From Hermatobates lingyangjiaoensis (Eukaryota; Arthropoda; Insecta; Hemiptera; Hermatobatidae), in assembly GCA_026182355.1 (NCBI GenBank), contig JAPFBL010000236.1, forward strand, positions 186,001 through 250,000: 64,000 nt of DNA, written 5' to 3'. This document shows positions 23,181 through 35,725 of the stretch, piece by piece. The notes below the pieces were generated by a model that was not told the origin of the DNA, did no database searches, and was given only the letters and a program-made list of their open reading frames with translations. Every line of letters begins with the position of its first letter. The stretch's first letter is position 1. The translations under genes and the position numbers were made by a program.

Positions 23181-23439
23181 AAGTTAAGTATACATTGGTA
23201 GTAATACATTTTATCTCACTCAGGACTATTAGATTAGGGCTCTATAATGAGTACTTCACACAATATAGATTCGAGTTCGACGCCCTTATGTCCTTTCCGA
23301 AGGGCGCCGTGCACAAGACTATATTTTTTGTGCAAAAAATGAAGAATCTAAGCCATGCTCAAGATGAGAAACTATAATCTATAGTGCTGAAAGTAACACT
23401 GTTAGCAACACCTAATGCTTTCACCCAAAAACTAATGAA

Positions 23440-25774
23440 GAAATCTGGAGTGGCCTAACTCTACTTTACTATAAGTAACTTAATGTCAAATTTCTTGAGT
23501 ATATAAAACATAACGTCTCATTTAAACATAACGTAAACATCTAAATGGGATATGATTAAATGGAGAATGAAAACATTAATTTTTTTGGAAACAAAGTTGC
23601 GCAAAACATGTAAATAATAAGAATTGTCTAAAAAATCTATTCAATAAAAATTGCTTTTCTTTTCATCTGTCAAAAAACGTATATTCAAATTTACTCTGAG
23701 CGAGTGTTACCTTTTTCATGCTGCTGTACTCTGTTACAGTGACGTGCGGTCAAGGGAGGCAAGTGAGGCCAAGCCTCACCTCACGTCATGGAGAGAAAAA
23801 ATGTGAATTGAAAAAAATAAATGTAATTATTATATTTATCCTTTGATTTGTACCATAAAATTCTTTTGCTTTTAATTAAACCAGTTTTAAGGTATTTTTT
23901 ATTCAATTTTTCCATATTTATCGTTCATATACTGAGAAGAAACGTGCGGTGAGGCACCAGGCAGCTGAGCCTCACCAGGAATTGCGCAATGACTCGGCTA
24001 ACTGTGCTGCATGCTTGGCAGTGAGCGCGTATTACTGTCTCTTTCTATGTCGTTATTAAAATGTTCAGATACATTTACTATATCAACTACATTTTTATAG
24101 TTTAGCTGGTAAATATAATGTATAGTGTTTGTGTAGAAAACTTTATGTGTGTGTAACGTGTTTCTTGTGCTGAGCGACATAAAACAGCTGCGAAAAGGTG
24201 CCGAGTGAGGCACGCAGTTCTCCTGCCTCACGCAGGAGGCGCTAGTGAGCAGATGCAGACAGAAGTGAAAACATGGAGAACATTTTTGTTTGTTTTTTAT
24301 TATTAAATGCAGTTTTTTTTAATATATTTACAGATCGGGTTGTGATGAAGTCAATGCCTCACCAGCCATGAACCTCACCGCACGTCACTGCTCTGTTATA
24401 AGGTTGCTTTGAATGTATATTGAGAAAACAAATTATAGTAATTATCAAGTTTTCCATACTCCATTCAAAGTCAAAATCGGCTATTCAGTATAATATAAAG
24501 CTTTTATAGCTGGAAGTTTCTAATTTTTGAAAATAATACATATCAACTATTAGACTAGAATAGTGAAAAAACTGGATATTCGTCAACAAATATAAATCCT
24601 CTTTCTTGAGGAAAGAGTCCATTCCTCACATTTCAATATCATGGTAAGATACTACAATTCACAAAGATGAAGAAACTATAACTGTTATTAAGTTTTGCTC
24701 AAGAGAGCAATATATAGATTTATTAAAGCAGTTTATGAGACAAATCCATCATACCATGGAAGACAGAGGAAATTAATTTATGTTCGTTGGCGGTGATTTT
24801 TTACATGTAATAATATTATTCCTCTTACAACTCTTATAAGTCAATAATATATTTTCATTTTTCCATTAGAAACATCAATTTTATCTCACTGGATTCGTTC
24901 AAAAAATTTCTAAGTCAATGTAAACAATGTAAAAAAATACAAAAAATTCGACAAGTATAGCAGGTGATCTCTTAGTCTAAGATAAACAAAGAGTTTTTAT
25001 ATCGTTATTGTTCTTTCCCGTAATTGAAACTTCATGATTTTTTTTTATGAATTGCTAATTTTTTGTTCCATTTTTGGTCAAATTTTCATTATTTTTTAGC
25101 GATCCGTTTAGCGTCAAAAAAAGATTTTCTGAAAACAGAAATCGTACTGTAACGCCCCTTTAGCGAAAGTAATTTCAAAAAAAAAAATATCTCAACTCAT
25201 TCGCCATATAATGTTCTATTTGTAGGCATAGTTTCATTCTTGTCCGTCAAACAGTATGGCTTGTATCGCTCTCACAAGGCTTGAGATTGAATTATAAGTC
25301 AAAATTTTTACATTTTATTGAAAAAAAAAATATTTCCTGTTGTTTTAAAATTCTGAATATATTTTTCGTTTGTTGCATTTGAAACCTCAAAGATAATGTC
25401 AAAATTTCAAAACTCTAGGGTTATCAGTTTAGGAGAAATAAATGTTTTAAAAAAAACGGTTTTTGGCAAAAAAAGTGACTTTCCCATCATGCATAATTCT
25501 TCCCAAACAATAGGGATCTTCGTCTTTATGAGGCCCATTTTTGTGTAAAATATCAACTTGATCCATCAAAGATTCTGGACCGTAGCGTGGTAACAAGCAA
25601 TGCTAACACACGCACCCACCCACCCACGCACCCACCCACCCACCCACACACACACAGACATCTCGTAAAAACGTCATAAAACGACTTCTGGGACCTCAAA
25701 ACATGTAATTCCGTCAAAATCTCGAGATCGAATTTTTTCACGATCACTATACTTTACTTATAGTAAAGTAAAAA
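23440..25774. mobile_element. Element X copy 1 (about 2.3 kb) with palindromic TTTACTATAAGTAA ends
   Basis: The left end AAATCTGGAGTGGCCT...TTTACTATAAGTAA and its next 100 bp match 33215-33330. The last 950 bp (24818-25774), ending ACTTTACTTATAGTAAAGTA, match 36066-37015 almost base for base. The end motifs are inverted copies of each other. A (CCCA)n/(CA)n stretch is carried inside both right halves. The middle holds a hAT insertion (23737-24390). No open reading frame is seen; the element class is unknown. Confidence 0.65.
23737..24390. mobile_element. hAT-type non-autonomous element (654 bp) with perfect 8-bp TSD
   Basis: The perfect 14-bp terminal inverted repeat CAGTGACGTGCGGT / ACCGCACGTCACTG is flanked by CTCTGTTA on both sides (23729-23736 and 24391-24398). 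The subterminal words GAGGCAAGTGAGGC and GCCTCACC recur. It has no transposase, and is nested in element X. Confidence 0.93.
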
Positions 25775-26043
25775 GTACACAATAACAAGACTAAACAAAT
25801 GAAGATAAAAATGCATATAATACATAGTTGATACATATCTGGTAAATAAGACTAGCTCTTAATGTCTTCCAATGTAAACTAACTTTTTGTATGTGGATAT
25901 TGATTAGTACTTGAATTAAATTAGATACTAAGGTACTAGTAATATATTATTAACATGTAACAATAATGGGCTTAGTATATGGAAATTGACTGTGTTGTTG
26001 GTATCCAGGGGGTAGTCATTAAGAGTGCAGAGGTAGGTGAAGA

Positions 26044-26427
26044 GGCATGTCTACGGGGTAGTTGTCCAAAGTTGAGTGTCTAGGAGTTTGTTATTCAGGG
26101 CTTAGGTGACTAAGAGGCAGTAAACTAGTGCTAAGTGCACAAGGAGTAGCTGACAAGGAAGTAGTTATACAGGCATGTCTAGGGGGTAGTTGTCCAAAGT
26201 TGAGTGTCTAGGCGTTTGTTATTAAGGGCTTAGGTGACTAAGAGGCAGTAAACTAGGGCTAGGTGCTTAAGGAGTAGCTGATAAGGAAGTAGTTATACAG
26301 GCATGTCTGGGGGGTAGCCGTTTAAAGTGTTGGTGTTTAAGGGATTGTTACTCAGAGTGTAGATGTCTAAGAAGTAGTTACTTAGAGATAGATGTTTGAA
26401 TGGAATGTTGCAAAGGAAGTAAATTCT
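26044..26427 (+). repeat. 128-bp tandem repeat, about 2-3 diverging units
   Basis: GGCATGTCT recurs at 26044, 26172 and 26300 (exact 128-bp spacing). The first two units are nearly identical (GTAGTTGTCCAAAGTTGAGT); the third is diverged. Short GGTAGT/GGAGTAG sub-motifs recur inside the units. It lies about 100-500 bp downstream of exon C in the intron. Confidence 0.8.
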
Positions 26428-26534
26428 TTGTAGTAGTTATCAAGAGCGTCGATCTTCAGGAGGTAGGAACCACTAGAAACATATAGAGTTCTATACGATA
26501 TGAAGGATCTGTAGGAATGATTCAACAAACTTAC

Positions 26535-26684
26535 GTGCAAACTGCTGGTGCTTCTCAACAAGATGGTGAGTAGAAGGCATTTCTTGACTCTTGAGGGCCT
26601 TTAGTCCAAACAAAGGTCTTCCGTCAGCGCCGGTTACTGCACTGGCCGAGTCCTCCTCCTGGGGTCTGCTTGAGTCTCTATCAT
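26535..26684 (-). CDS. Internal coding exon C with second PLFGLKAL motif (50 codons, phase 1-1)
   Basis: Seen: the minus-strand acceptor is CCTGTTGTAG before 26684 and the donor is TTTGCAC|GTAAGT at 26535. The length is 150 nt and both ends are phase 1. The peptide runs from an acidic Asp/Arg/Ser/Glu stretch through a GADGR turn to PLFGLKALK, then a polar, His/Gln-rich segment (HHLVEKHQQFAR) that could be helical. The motif block matches exon D (DG[RK]PLFGLKAL[RK]). About 165 bp covering the acceptor and upstream intron are duplicated 705 bp upstream at 27376-27545. Inferred: the same transcription unit as exons A, B and D, with the PLFGLKAL module as a short linear motif. A pseudogene is unlikely, because the frame is open and both splice sites are intact. 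Confidence 0.8.
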
Positions 26685-26838
26685 CTACAACAGGGTCGAC
26701 ATACCCAATTCAGCAGTGCTACTCAAAGACTGAGCTACCTTGTGCCCATTAGATGCATTAACATAACCAAATAAACAAATCACATATAATAACAATCTGG
26801 ATGGTCATTACTAAACAATTGAACTGGTAAACTAACCC
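26671..26838 (-). repeat. Intron/acceptor segment of exon C, source of a local duplication
   Basis: The first 14 bases of exon C, its 3' splice acceptor and about 150 bp of upstream intron match 27376-27545 with few differences, in direct orientation, 705 bp apart. Confidence 0.9.
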
Positions 26839-27375
26839 ATTAAAATAATATACAGAAATTTATTTATGCATTCTAAAATAGCAACATCATTATTCACAGA
26901 ATAATTTATTTAAATGTATTTATAAATTATTTTTTGCCTTGAAGTAACTTAAAATTCAGCACTGGAGTCACAGCTCTCATTAGCGCTTAATCTTCTTTCG
27001 AAGAACTTTGAATAATTTTGTTGTCTAATCCCTTTCGGTTAAAATTTTATCGAAATCATAATAATTTCCATAGCATTCTCATAATCCTTTTGCTAACAAC
27101 AAACCATTAGAATAATTTTTTTTTCCTGGAAAATATTAAGCCATCCATTAAAATTCATTTAAAAATTACATCACCACCTTAATTTAAACTATTTATAAAC
27201 ATATAACTGATAAAGTTTGAAAGCTTTACAAATAATTTTTTGATATTCTAACAAAAAAATTAACAATTGTAACACTTTGTAAAAGATGAACTGCAAGTTG
27301 AATAGTAACTTTTATTAGCTAATAAAATACTCTTCAATTGGTTTCTTGTGAGACTGAAAGGATTGTGCTTACTTT

Positions 27376-27545
27376 TGAGTCTCTATCATCTACAACAGGG
27401 TCGACATACCCAATTCAGCAGTGCTACTCAAAGACTGAGCTACCTTGGCCCATTAGATGCACAAACATAACCAACAAAATAAACAAATCACATATAATAA
27501 CAATCTGGATGGTCATTACTAAACAACTAAACTAGTAAACTAACT
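27376..27545 (-). repeat. Duplicated acceptor segment with a potential 17-nt cryptic exon
   Basis: The copy keeps the acceptor CCTGTTGTAG. It follows it (minus strand) with the first 14 exon bases and then leaves homology into AAA|GTAAGC, a good donor. That defines a possible 17-nt micro-exon at 27373-27389, which would break the frame. The rest of 26839-28079 is AT-rich with nothing recognised. Confidence 0.6.
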
Positions 27546-28079
27546 CAGTTTAGTAATGGTGTCTTAAATTAAAATCCAATTTGAAAGTAGGAAAAAATTC
27601 TGAAAATCTTTGTTCATAATAGAAAAGTTTGGTAAATGAATAATTAGCCAATTAAATTCGTTAAGCCAATGTATTTAATGACATAGAATATTTAAAGTAA
27701 CATTTACTAGAACGTAAAATATCAGAAGGTAGTATATTTGTTTGACGTCAAGCAAGCTACCAGTGAAAGAGGTCAAAAGAGGCTTCTCAGCTGTTCGTTA
27801 ATTAGGGAGTTAACCCAATTATTTGTCTGCATATCACAAGATTTATTATTTTTTTTTATCCCAGGATGCAATCAAGGGACACCAGATAAAGTGTAAGAGA
27901 GTGATTGACGTCATACAACGTTATCCATTGATATTCTAAAAGAAAATTTACAACATGTTTGTCAATTACGAAATCTAAAAATAAGCCTCCATTTCCGCTT
28001 TCCATTATTCACATTAACTAGCTTAACAGTTGGTATACTTAACAACTATCGCATTTTTTCCGAGAATACGATATTCCGT

Positions 28080-28205
28080 TAAAATAAGCCCTAGCGTGAT
28101 TGTCAGGACTTTTTGGAATATAAGCCCTCCCTCGAAAATAAGTCCTAGCAATAATAATGTGAAAAATATAATTCTTTAAAAAATGCTGTTGAATTAGTAT
28201 CTATG
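28080..28205. repeat. Terminal-type repeat with AAAATAAGCCCTAGC motifs
   Basis: The words TAAAATAAGCCCTAGCG, ATATAAGCCCTCCC and AAAATAAGTCCTAGCA occur within 70 bp, just upstream of the transposase remnant. They probably derive from the terminal or subterminal part of the same DNA transposon. Confidence 0.4.
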
Positions 28206-28551
28206 TTGAGAGCTCGAAATAGAGGTTTACTAGTTTGGGATTTAGCCAGTACTCCACTGCGCTAAAGACATGAACAACTTTCTTGCTGAAATGAAGAATG
28301 ATCAAATAAAGATTCCGACGGGAATGACTGGCTACCTCCAGACACTTGACACTGCAATCAGTAAGCCATTCAAGGATCATTTGCGGATGGAAATCAATGA
28401 ATATATTGAAAGTAGAATAGTAAGAAATCAGCGAGGTAACTTTGTAAAGCCAGGCTCACAAGAAGTTGTAAATTGGGTAAACAATTCATGGGGCAAATTA
28501 ACTGTTGTGTTTCCAATGCACTATGAACTCAGACAAGAAGTATTAATTTAA
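28203..28551 (+). pseudogene. Pogo/Tigger-like DDE transposase, C-terminal remnant
   Basis: Known family: Tc1/mariner-pogo (Tigger) DDE transposases. Seen: one frame starting at 28203 encodes GLLVWD, the second-Asp block of the catalytic core, and ends at a stop at 28263. The frame then shifts by one and continues to 28551 with NNFLAEMKND, IPTGMTGYLQTLDTAISKPF (third-acid block, normally LQPLD), and a VVNWVNNSW segment. The N-terminal DNA-binding half and the first Asp are missing. One frameshift and the truncation make it inactive. Its position in the intron between exons C and D fits an ordinary insertion. Confidence 0.85.
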
Positions 28552-31500
28552 CAATAGCTATATTGCAAGACATGAGAGATTCGTATCAATGATTCTGCAG
28601 GAAATTGTTTTGGAGGAAAATCAGAACGGAATTCTACATATAGTAATAAAACTGAGTGTAGATTTTTCCAAATTATTTTATTTCAGTTCAAGATGTGGTA
28701 ATGTTGCATTCATCTGCTCTTTATTCCTTTGGTGAAATCAGCAACTGGTGATTTCAATTACATAATTACACAATTAAATAATTGTTAATTGAACTTAAAG
28801 TTGAAATAAAGTTCAACTTTAGTGCTATTCTATTGTCGGAAAGTTTGACTCATTTGTTACTTGGCACCCACTTTAGTTATGATTAGTCGTAATACCACAT
28901 GAGGAGCAATTGTTTAAAATTTTCTTTTCTAAATACGTATGCATAACTGTAAATTCATAGGTTACTACGGATTATCTATTCGTATGAATTGTATTTTTTT
29001 TTGATATTTTATTTTTAACGAATTTTGATTTATCTGAAATGAGAATCTCTACAATGTAGAATTGACAAACATTTTAAACATAACAAAGAAACTATCAATT
29101 TAATTATTATTATTACTTTTATCACCCGAACTAAACCAGTGCTGGTATTTAATATAACTCTTTAGATTAAAAGGAATTTGAATTTACCGATGACCAACAA
29201 ATCTTTCCTCGCAACGTAGTGTACGTTGTAATTAGTCGTTCCAGGTCACGGAATACTACTACTGATTTAGTATTACTACTGTGATTGTCAGGTTAGTAAG
29301 TACATGTCTGTAGTATTTTGTTTAGTTTTGTCAGTTTACATTATTTTGTGTTCATTTGGTCTTTTAAACACATGTTACTGAGGCGTAATGAGAGTTGTAC
29401 GTGTTGGGAGAGTTTAGCTTCCTATTCAAACAACAGCTTCTACGATGAAAGTTTTCGGGGAATTTTTATAAATAGGCTCAATGCAAGGGGATTTGGATTG
29501 GTTATTTCGTGTCCTCATTAGTCAATGAATATGAATAAGTCAATAAACCAGTTTAATAGTAAATTGTTCAATTGATGAGGTTTCTTTGAAGATCCAATGA
29601 ATTTATAAATCCTATTCAGTAAATAATGGACTACCTATATGTACTTCTAACACTACGAGATGTTGAGTTTGATATATCTGAGAATTGAGTAAGTGACCGG
29701 TTTGAGGATAGTGTTAATGAAATATCAATTAGCGGTTACCCAGACATAAGTGAATATCAGTAGCCAAAAGACTGAAGAAAATCAAAGGTACTGCACATTA
29801 AAGTCACCATGAAATCCCTGCTATGTCAACAGTGAAGATGCGACTAACCGGTTTCAGACCCCACCCATTTGCAGCAGCAATTAAGCTTGAGTGAGATACA
29901 AAAACTGGTTGGACAATTGGAGTTAAATTATGCAACAAGCAGTAATTTCCTTCACTTATAACTCCAATTTAACTTAGAATGGAATATTCATTCCTTTTTG
30001 AAAATACCAGAAGAATATTTGTAAAAAAAATCTCTACTGCATTGCTTTCATCAAAGGTTGAACTAAATAATAGCAAAACTTTAAAAATTACATACGACAG
30101 ACAGCATGTTACATGCCATTCCCAGCACTACGACTTGCTCTGCTTTCAAACTTAGTTTTGGTTGAAACAACCAAACTCACAATCATGAGAAATCATGGTC
30201 AATAAGTAATAGTAAATAGAAAGGACCGAAAAAAAATAGTACAACATATTAGCCAGACATTTTTCAAAATGAAAACCCATTACCAAGAACGAAATTAAGT
30301 TTTCGAAACAACCAAAATTTGGAATAGAATAAAAAAAGCCAAATTCCATCGGACTCATATAAGACTGACGAGTAGGTGAAAACAAGAACTGGTAATCAGA
30401 TACATAAATGATTATTATCTACACCAACAGGGTTTTTTTTTATTCTATTCTACAGTTTTGATAATTAATCGATAAAAAAACAAAACAGAACAATTATTAC
30501 GATATTATATAATATTGGAAATAAAACGTTCGTGACGTCTATAAACAGGAATATTAAATGACAATCGGTCTAAGTTAGCATCCTATGTGACATGACATTG
30601 GCGCCTAATGAAAAAAGAACAATAGAATAAACATGACGGCATTTGTAGTAGTAACTGCATAGCATAACTATATTGGGTAACAGCTGTACACCAAAACCTA
30701 AACTTGAAATCAGCACACGACTTGTTTTTTCCATAATTTTCTGTTGATTTCATTTCCGATTTCAAATAAATAGTTACTACTGTTTACGATATGCTTTGAC
30801 TAATTCTCAGGTATCTTCAAACAAAAGTATCGATCAAGTTGATAAACTTCAGTCTGAGAAATGACTGTTTATCAACAAGATGGTATACTAAAACTTGTTC
30901 AAGCTACTTCTATGAGCTATCAATTGCCTCACCTCTGTCTCACTTGACTCACTTTTACTTATATATATTTTAATTAGCACATTATCATGTTTTAATTAAC
31001 ACTTAAAAATTAACTGTCCCACACTCATCTTCCCGAAATAAAGACGTAACCTGAAGAAGAAACTAAGTGTTTCTTACTTTACTAAGACGTTTTGCTTTGT
31101 TTTTCTATAAAACCTATTTGTCATGAGACCAGTATCATTAACTTTCCAATTATTAGTACTTAATTAGTTAAAGCCTCTTCAAATTATAATGACTGTTTTC
31201 CATTGAATTAATTCTTCTATATCATTTGAACCAAATATTTTATCACATATTTAGATAATGAATTTATCTATATAATTAGAGGCGGTATGTCAGTTGTTTA
31301 AGGTCCATTTTTTTATCAATAGTTTAATAAATAATAAATAAATCTTAATTAGCAGAACAAACCAAGTAGTAATAGCAAAGAGGCTAACAAACTCATTAAA
31401 CTAATTAGTACATAAAGCCTTCCAGTACTGGAAAAATCGGTATACCACTCTTCGTATGCCATGAACCAAAAAAATTAATTGTATTCAAAACTTGGTGAAA

Positions 31501-31746
31501 AAAATGTCTCCAGTGAATCTCGTTTCTTTATTTTCCAGACAGATTTTCCGAAATTGGGAGTTAGTAAGAGTGTATTCTTCACTCTGAGAATAACTTTTTT
31601 CTTCGTATTATTTACCTAAATGTGTTTATAAAAATTCGAATAATGTATTAACCGTTTGATAGAATAGGTGTATAATATTATATAATCAAGATTAGGTCAA
31701 TTTTCTAGGTTCAAAAATCAAACTAGCTGTGAATATTATATCTACA
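28552..31746. other. AT-rich sequence with few landmarks
   Basis: At 29175-29265 the minus strand reads CCGTGACCTGGAAC and AATTA, similar to 50470-50530, downstream of the Jockey-like remnant. At about 31052-31077 there is CTGAAGA-A-GAAAC-(loop)-GTTTC without the final GAAA. A small dyad lies at 30833-30885 (GTTGATAAAC against GTTTATCAAC). No gene is recognised. Confidence 0.45.
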
Positions 31747-31948
31747 TGATCAAATCACAATAAGAAATGAGAAAACGGACTAAGATTTTTCAACTGTAAC
31801 AAGCGGTCTTCGTCAGAGTCAAACCCAACTAAAAGAAGACCGCTTGTTACGGTCGAAATATCTTCGTCTTTTTTGCCATTTCTTATTGTGATTTGATCAT
31901 TGATTGTTATTTCACGTGTTCATTGCGAAATCGTGTTATATAAATGCA
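31747..31948. repeat. Foldback family A copy
   Basis: GATCAAATCACAATAAGAAAT leads into CAACTGTAACAAGCGG and TCTTCGTCAGAGTCAAA, then the reverse arm GAAGACCGCTTGTTACGGTC-GAAA and TTCTTATTGTGATTTGATC with the asymmetric tail CATTGATTGTTATTTCACGTG. Confidence 0.8.
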
Positions 31949-32363
31949 TTTATAAATAGGCCTCGGGTTTTCTTATGGTACAACTTCCTGTTGTTAATGT
32001 TGCGTAATGTAACAAGTTGATTTCAAATTATTAAATAGTTTTTTTTTTAACTAACTGTCACCGATAGAAAGTTAGAAAGATAGAAAAGAATAACTGCAAA
32101 GAAATACCGTAAATCCAAAAGCCATGTGTTATTCAATTACGTGTGTGATTGACAATGTGGCGTTGGCTTTACTGAAGCTCACTCTGTAACAATATGAAGA
32201 TCTCTTCGCTTCTTCATATTTCTGTTTCTTCATTCATGAAAATGGTATTTTGTCCAAACTATTTATAATAGTGAATGTTTGTAACTTTTTTTTAAATTAC
32301 AAATATAAACGTACATATAACCACTATAAAATCGGAAAGACAATCCAAACTTGACACAATAGC

Positions 32364-32621
32364 AGTTCAAAATTAAGAAGAGAAACAGAGTAAATAAATA
32401 TAGTTACAAAACTAGAAAACTACAAATTTTCGGGCAATTCGTCTTCAGGAGAAAAGAGAATGGGAGACCAAGCAAGTTGTAGACGCAAGCACGTAACGTG
32501 GATTATTTGCCGTTGTGTCTACAACGTGCTCGGTCCCTCTTCTATTTTTTCTTTTGAAGATCGATTACCCAAAACTTTGAGTTTGTAAGTACTCCGTGCG
32601 TACTCTTCTTCAATTTTGAAC
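32364..32621. repeat. Foldback family C, copy 1
   Basis: GTTCAAAATTAAGAAGAG at the left pairs with CTTCTTCAATTTTGAAC at the right. The centre has a perfect GTTGTAGAC/GTCTACAAC hairpin. CTCCTGAAGAC and CGAAAATTT words mark the family. (TA)n follows directly. Confidence 0.75.
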
Positions 32622-32688
32622 TTATATATATATATAAATATATATATACACTTTTTCGTTCGAAATACGATCCAAAACGGACAAATAT

Positions 32689-32941
32689 AATATAGTACAA
32701 TATAGAAATAGAAACATAGAGAAATCAAAAGAACACACTTACAGTCTCTAATTTTCGGTTTGAACTGTCTTCAGGAGAGATAAGAGAGGGAAACCAAACG
32801 CACGGTTGGAGACCGTCTCCAACCGTCTCTGAACCAGTGCCCTCTCTTATCTCTCCTGAAGACAGTTCAAACCGAAAATTAGAGACTGCAAGTTTGTTCT
32901 TTTGATTTCTCTATGTTTCTACTTCTATATTGAACTATATA
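32689..32941. repeat. Foldback family C, copy 2, nearly perfect arms
   Basis: The left arm contains ACAGTCTCTAATTTTCGGTT and TGTCTTCAGGAGAGATAAGA; the right arm repeats both reversed, and the ends ATATAGTACAATATAGAA pair with TTCTATATTGAACTATAT. The loop contains a second short dyad, GGTTGGAGAC/GTCTCCAACC. (TA)n lies on both sides. Confidence 0.85.
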
Positions 32942-32984
32942 TATATAACCGATTACATGAAACGATTCCATGAACTAACTGAAC

Positions 32985-33125
32985 TAGATTTACTGAAGGA
33001 CACACATAAAAAAGATTTCAGAAACTCACGACTATATTTCATTGTCATCAGGTAGAAATATATCAGTGAGCATCTCTCTCTTCTATGTGCATTCTTTCTC
33101 TGAATCTAGTTTATTTAATCTATAT
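32985..33125. repeat. Small diverged foldback near (TA)n
   Basis: AACTAGATTTACTGAAGG at the left is loosely complementary to the right part (TCTGAATCTAGTTTA). It holds ATTTCATTGTCATCAGGTAGA, the reverse of a CTGATGACAATGAAAT module that has no stem. Confidence 0.4.
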
Positions 33126-34640
33126 ATCTATAAAATAGGACTGGAAGAAATCTATATCAAGTCAGCATTCAAGCCTAACTCTAGTAGTTGGAGGTAAGAA
33201 TAAAGTAAGAAAAAAAATCTGGAGTGGCCTACACTCTACTTTACTATAAGTAACTCAATGTCAAACTTCTTGAGTATATAAAACATAACGTATCATTTAA
33301 GCATAACATAAATATCTAAATGGGATATAATTATTAGCATTGGATTCGTGAGGTAGTACAGATAGTGATTGAAGGACATATCAATTTATAAGCTTATTTT
33401 TGTACATCACAAATAATTTATTATTTGCAAATAATTTCATTAGTATAACTACAGCAGTAATATCATTTTTGAAAAACCAATGTGAACATTTCTTGAAACG
33501 AAATATTATCCTACAAGAGAACATGGCTATTGTTCAAATAGCCAGTAGATTTCTTACATCGTTTACTTAACATCCTTCTACATTGAATATTAATGTAAAA
33601 TTTTCAAATTTAAAACAGTAAAATACCCTTTTTTTCTCTGAAAAACATCTTAAACAGCGAAGAAAATGTTGTTTTAAGGTGATTTGTTAATTAAAGATGT
33701 ACGATAATTACAGTTATTAATCTCTAAACGAAAGATTTATATTTTGAATTATCTTTTACATTTTTGGTTTTTAACAGAATTATTATACTGGGAATTTTAT
33801 GGCTTCTTAGTATTTAATAAGATCATTTTCCTTCCCCTTTGTCAAATAACATATATACGATTTTTTTTTTAATGAGTGTTATCATTTACCTGCACAATAT
33901 TATTCCTCTTACATCTTTATAAATAAAATAATGATTTTGTCTGTACATTGCTTAGAACTGACTCATTTCAAGTTTTCTTTACGTTTCACACATTGGAGAA
34001 ACCGAATCCACCCTTAGAAAAATTTCTGTCGGTTTGTCGGTTTGTCGGTTTGTCCGCAAAACTTTGTCACAGGTAAACTCAGCTACCATAAGACATATAA
34101 AGCTAAAACTTTTACAGTAGATTTGTGTAGGTCTAACTTAAAATATAGGCTATGAATTGATTGGAAATTCAACGTAGAAGTGAAGTTATGGACGTTTAAC
34201 GCAAAAATGTTTGTCACAAGTAAACTCAGCCTACATAAGACATAGCGAGCTGAAACATTGACACTGGATTTGTGTGTGCCTAACTTAAAATATGGGCTCT
34301 AAATAGATTATTAATTCAGTACAGAAGCGAAGTTATGGGGCTTTTAGCTGTATTTTCCTAACTTCACAGACAAGTTTGTTTTGAAAATACACAGGTGTGG
34401 CAAGTAGGTATTGTTAGTTGATTTTAATTTCAATTGAGCATATGAATATATTGCGTATTTGACATCATTGAAATGGTGTTTCACAGAGTTAAGGATGTAC
34501 TAGCTATTGAGAATAAATGTTTTGTAAACGAGCAATTCTCAGCCCTTAATATGAACAGGCATAAGAAATCAACAAACAAGTTCTTACGCTATATGAAGCC
34601 GAGGAAAGAACTTACAAGTCAGTAAAGAGATTGGATTAGT

Positions 34641-34820
34641 GGTGAAGAAGCAGTTCATTATCTAATTGAATTTCTTGACTCTGAATTTATTTCTCCTGGA
34701 CTGCCTGCTCATGAGTAAAAACTTAAAGTAGAGCACCAATCATGCTGCAATTTAGTAGCAGTAACAAATTTCATGTTACGAAACATGAGTGCCCCAAAAC
34801 TGTGCAACGGGACACGACTC
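34641..34820 (+). pseudogene. Pif1-like helicase remnant of the Helitron
   Basis: Known family: Helitron RepHel proteins carry a C-terminal Pif1 helicase. Seen: from 34641 one frame gives GEEAVHYLIEFLDSEF and PGLPAHE, then a stop at 34716. Another frame gives APIML at 34733, and a third gives MLRNMSAPKLCNGTRL at 34773-34820, the strongly conserved LLRN...LCNGTRL block of this helicase. At least two frameshifts and a stop make it non-functional. No Rep nuclease motif was seen. Confidence 0.85.
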
Positions 34821-35394
34821 TGAGTTCGTGCTCTACACAGATATGCCATAGAGGCGGACATAATGACTGGATGTGGTATTGGGGAGTCTGTGTGTATACT
34901 TCACATACCATTGATTCCGAGCCACTGTCTGTTTACGTTGAAATGATTGCAAAGTCCGGTCAGAGTCTATTTCGCAATGACGTTAACTAAGTCGCAAAGG
35001 GAGACTTCATCTAACGCAGGAATACAAGGTAGCAAAACCAAGTTTTTCTCACATGGTCAAATGTAGTTTACATGCTCAACGGTCAGAGGTTTCAACTCTT
35101 TCTTCTACCATGAACCTGAAGGACAGACAGCTAATGTAGTGTATTAGCTGGAGGCATTTGTTTAACACTGTAGTAATAATGGTATTTTCTACTATTCTAT
35201 AATTTCTAATGACATTTTGAAATACCAAAAATGACGGAACTTCTGATTCCTCAGTGGTATAGCCAAAAGGCATAGGCACACGGCAATAAAACAAAACAGG
35301 AACTTCTGATTCCGTCAAAGACGGGTACGTTTGCTATGTATTATATATAACAGTCAACTTTTTTTTAATTTAATATTTGCTTAATAAATACACT

Positions 35395-35725
35395 GGTAAT
35401 AATGTAAGGTATGGGACCAGAGTAGCCCAGTGGCTTGCGTGATCGCCGATGACAGTAGTGCAAATGTATTATAAATAAATGTAACAAACAAATATTTTTT
35501 TGAATTTAAAATGTGGATAATATAAAAGATGGTAATAAAGTAAAGGGATCTAGCCAGGGTAGCCAGTAGCTTGCTTGCTCGCCGATGAGAGTAGTGCAAA
35601 TGTATTATAAATAAATACAACAAAAATATTTTTTTTAATTTAATATTTGCGTAATATAAACACTGGTAATAAAGTAAGGTATGGAACCAGAGTAGCCCAG
35701 TGGCTTGCGTGCTAGCTTTTGACTG
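35395..35725 (+). repeat. Three tandem tRNA-like SINE heads inside the Helitron
   Basis: ACCAGAGTAGCCCAGTGGCT (or GCCAGGGTAGCCAGTAGCT) recurs at about 35416, 35554 and 35688, each with GGTAATAA-GTAA before it. The first two are followed by CGCCGATGA-AGTAGTGCAAAT and an A/T run. The head resembles that of the SINE at 38.1-38.3 kb. Confidence 0.65.

Noticed and set aside
25590..25660. (CCCA)n/(CA)n tract as an independent microsatellite
   Set aside because: The same tract occurs at the equivalent place in 36849-36895, so it belongs to element X.
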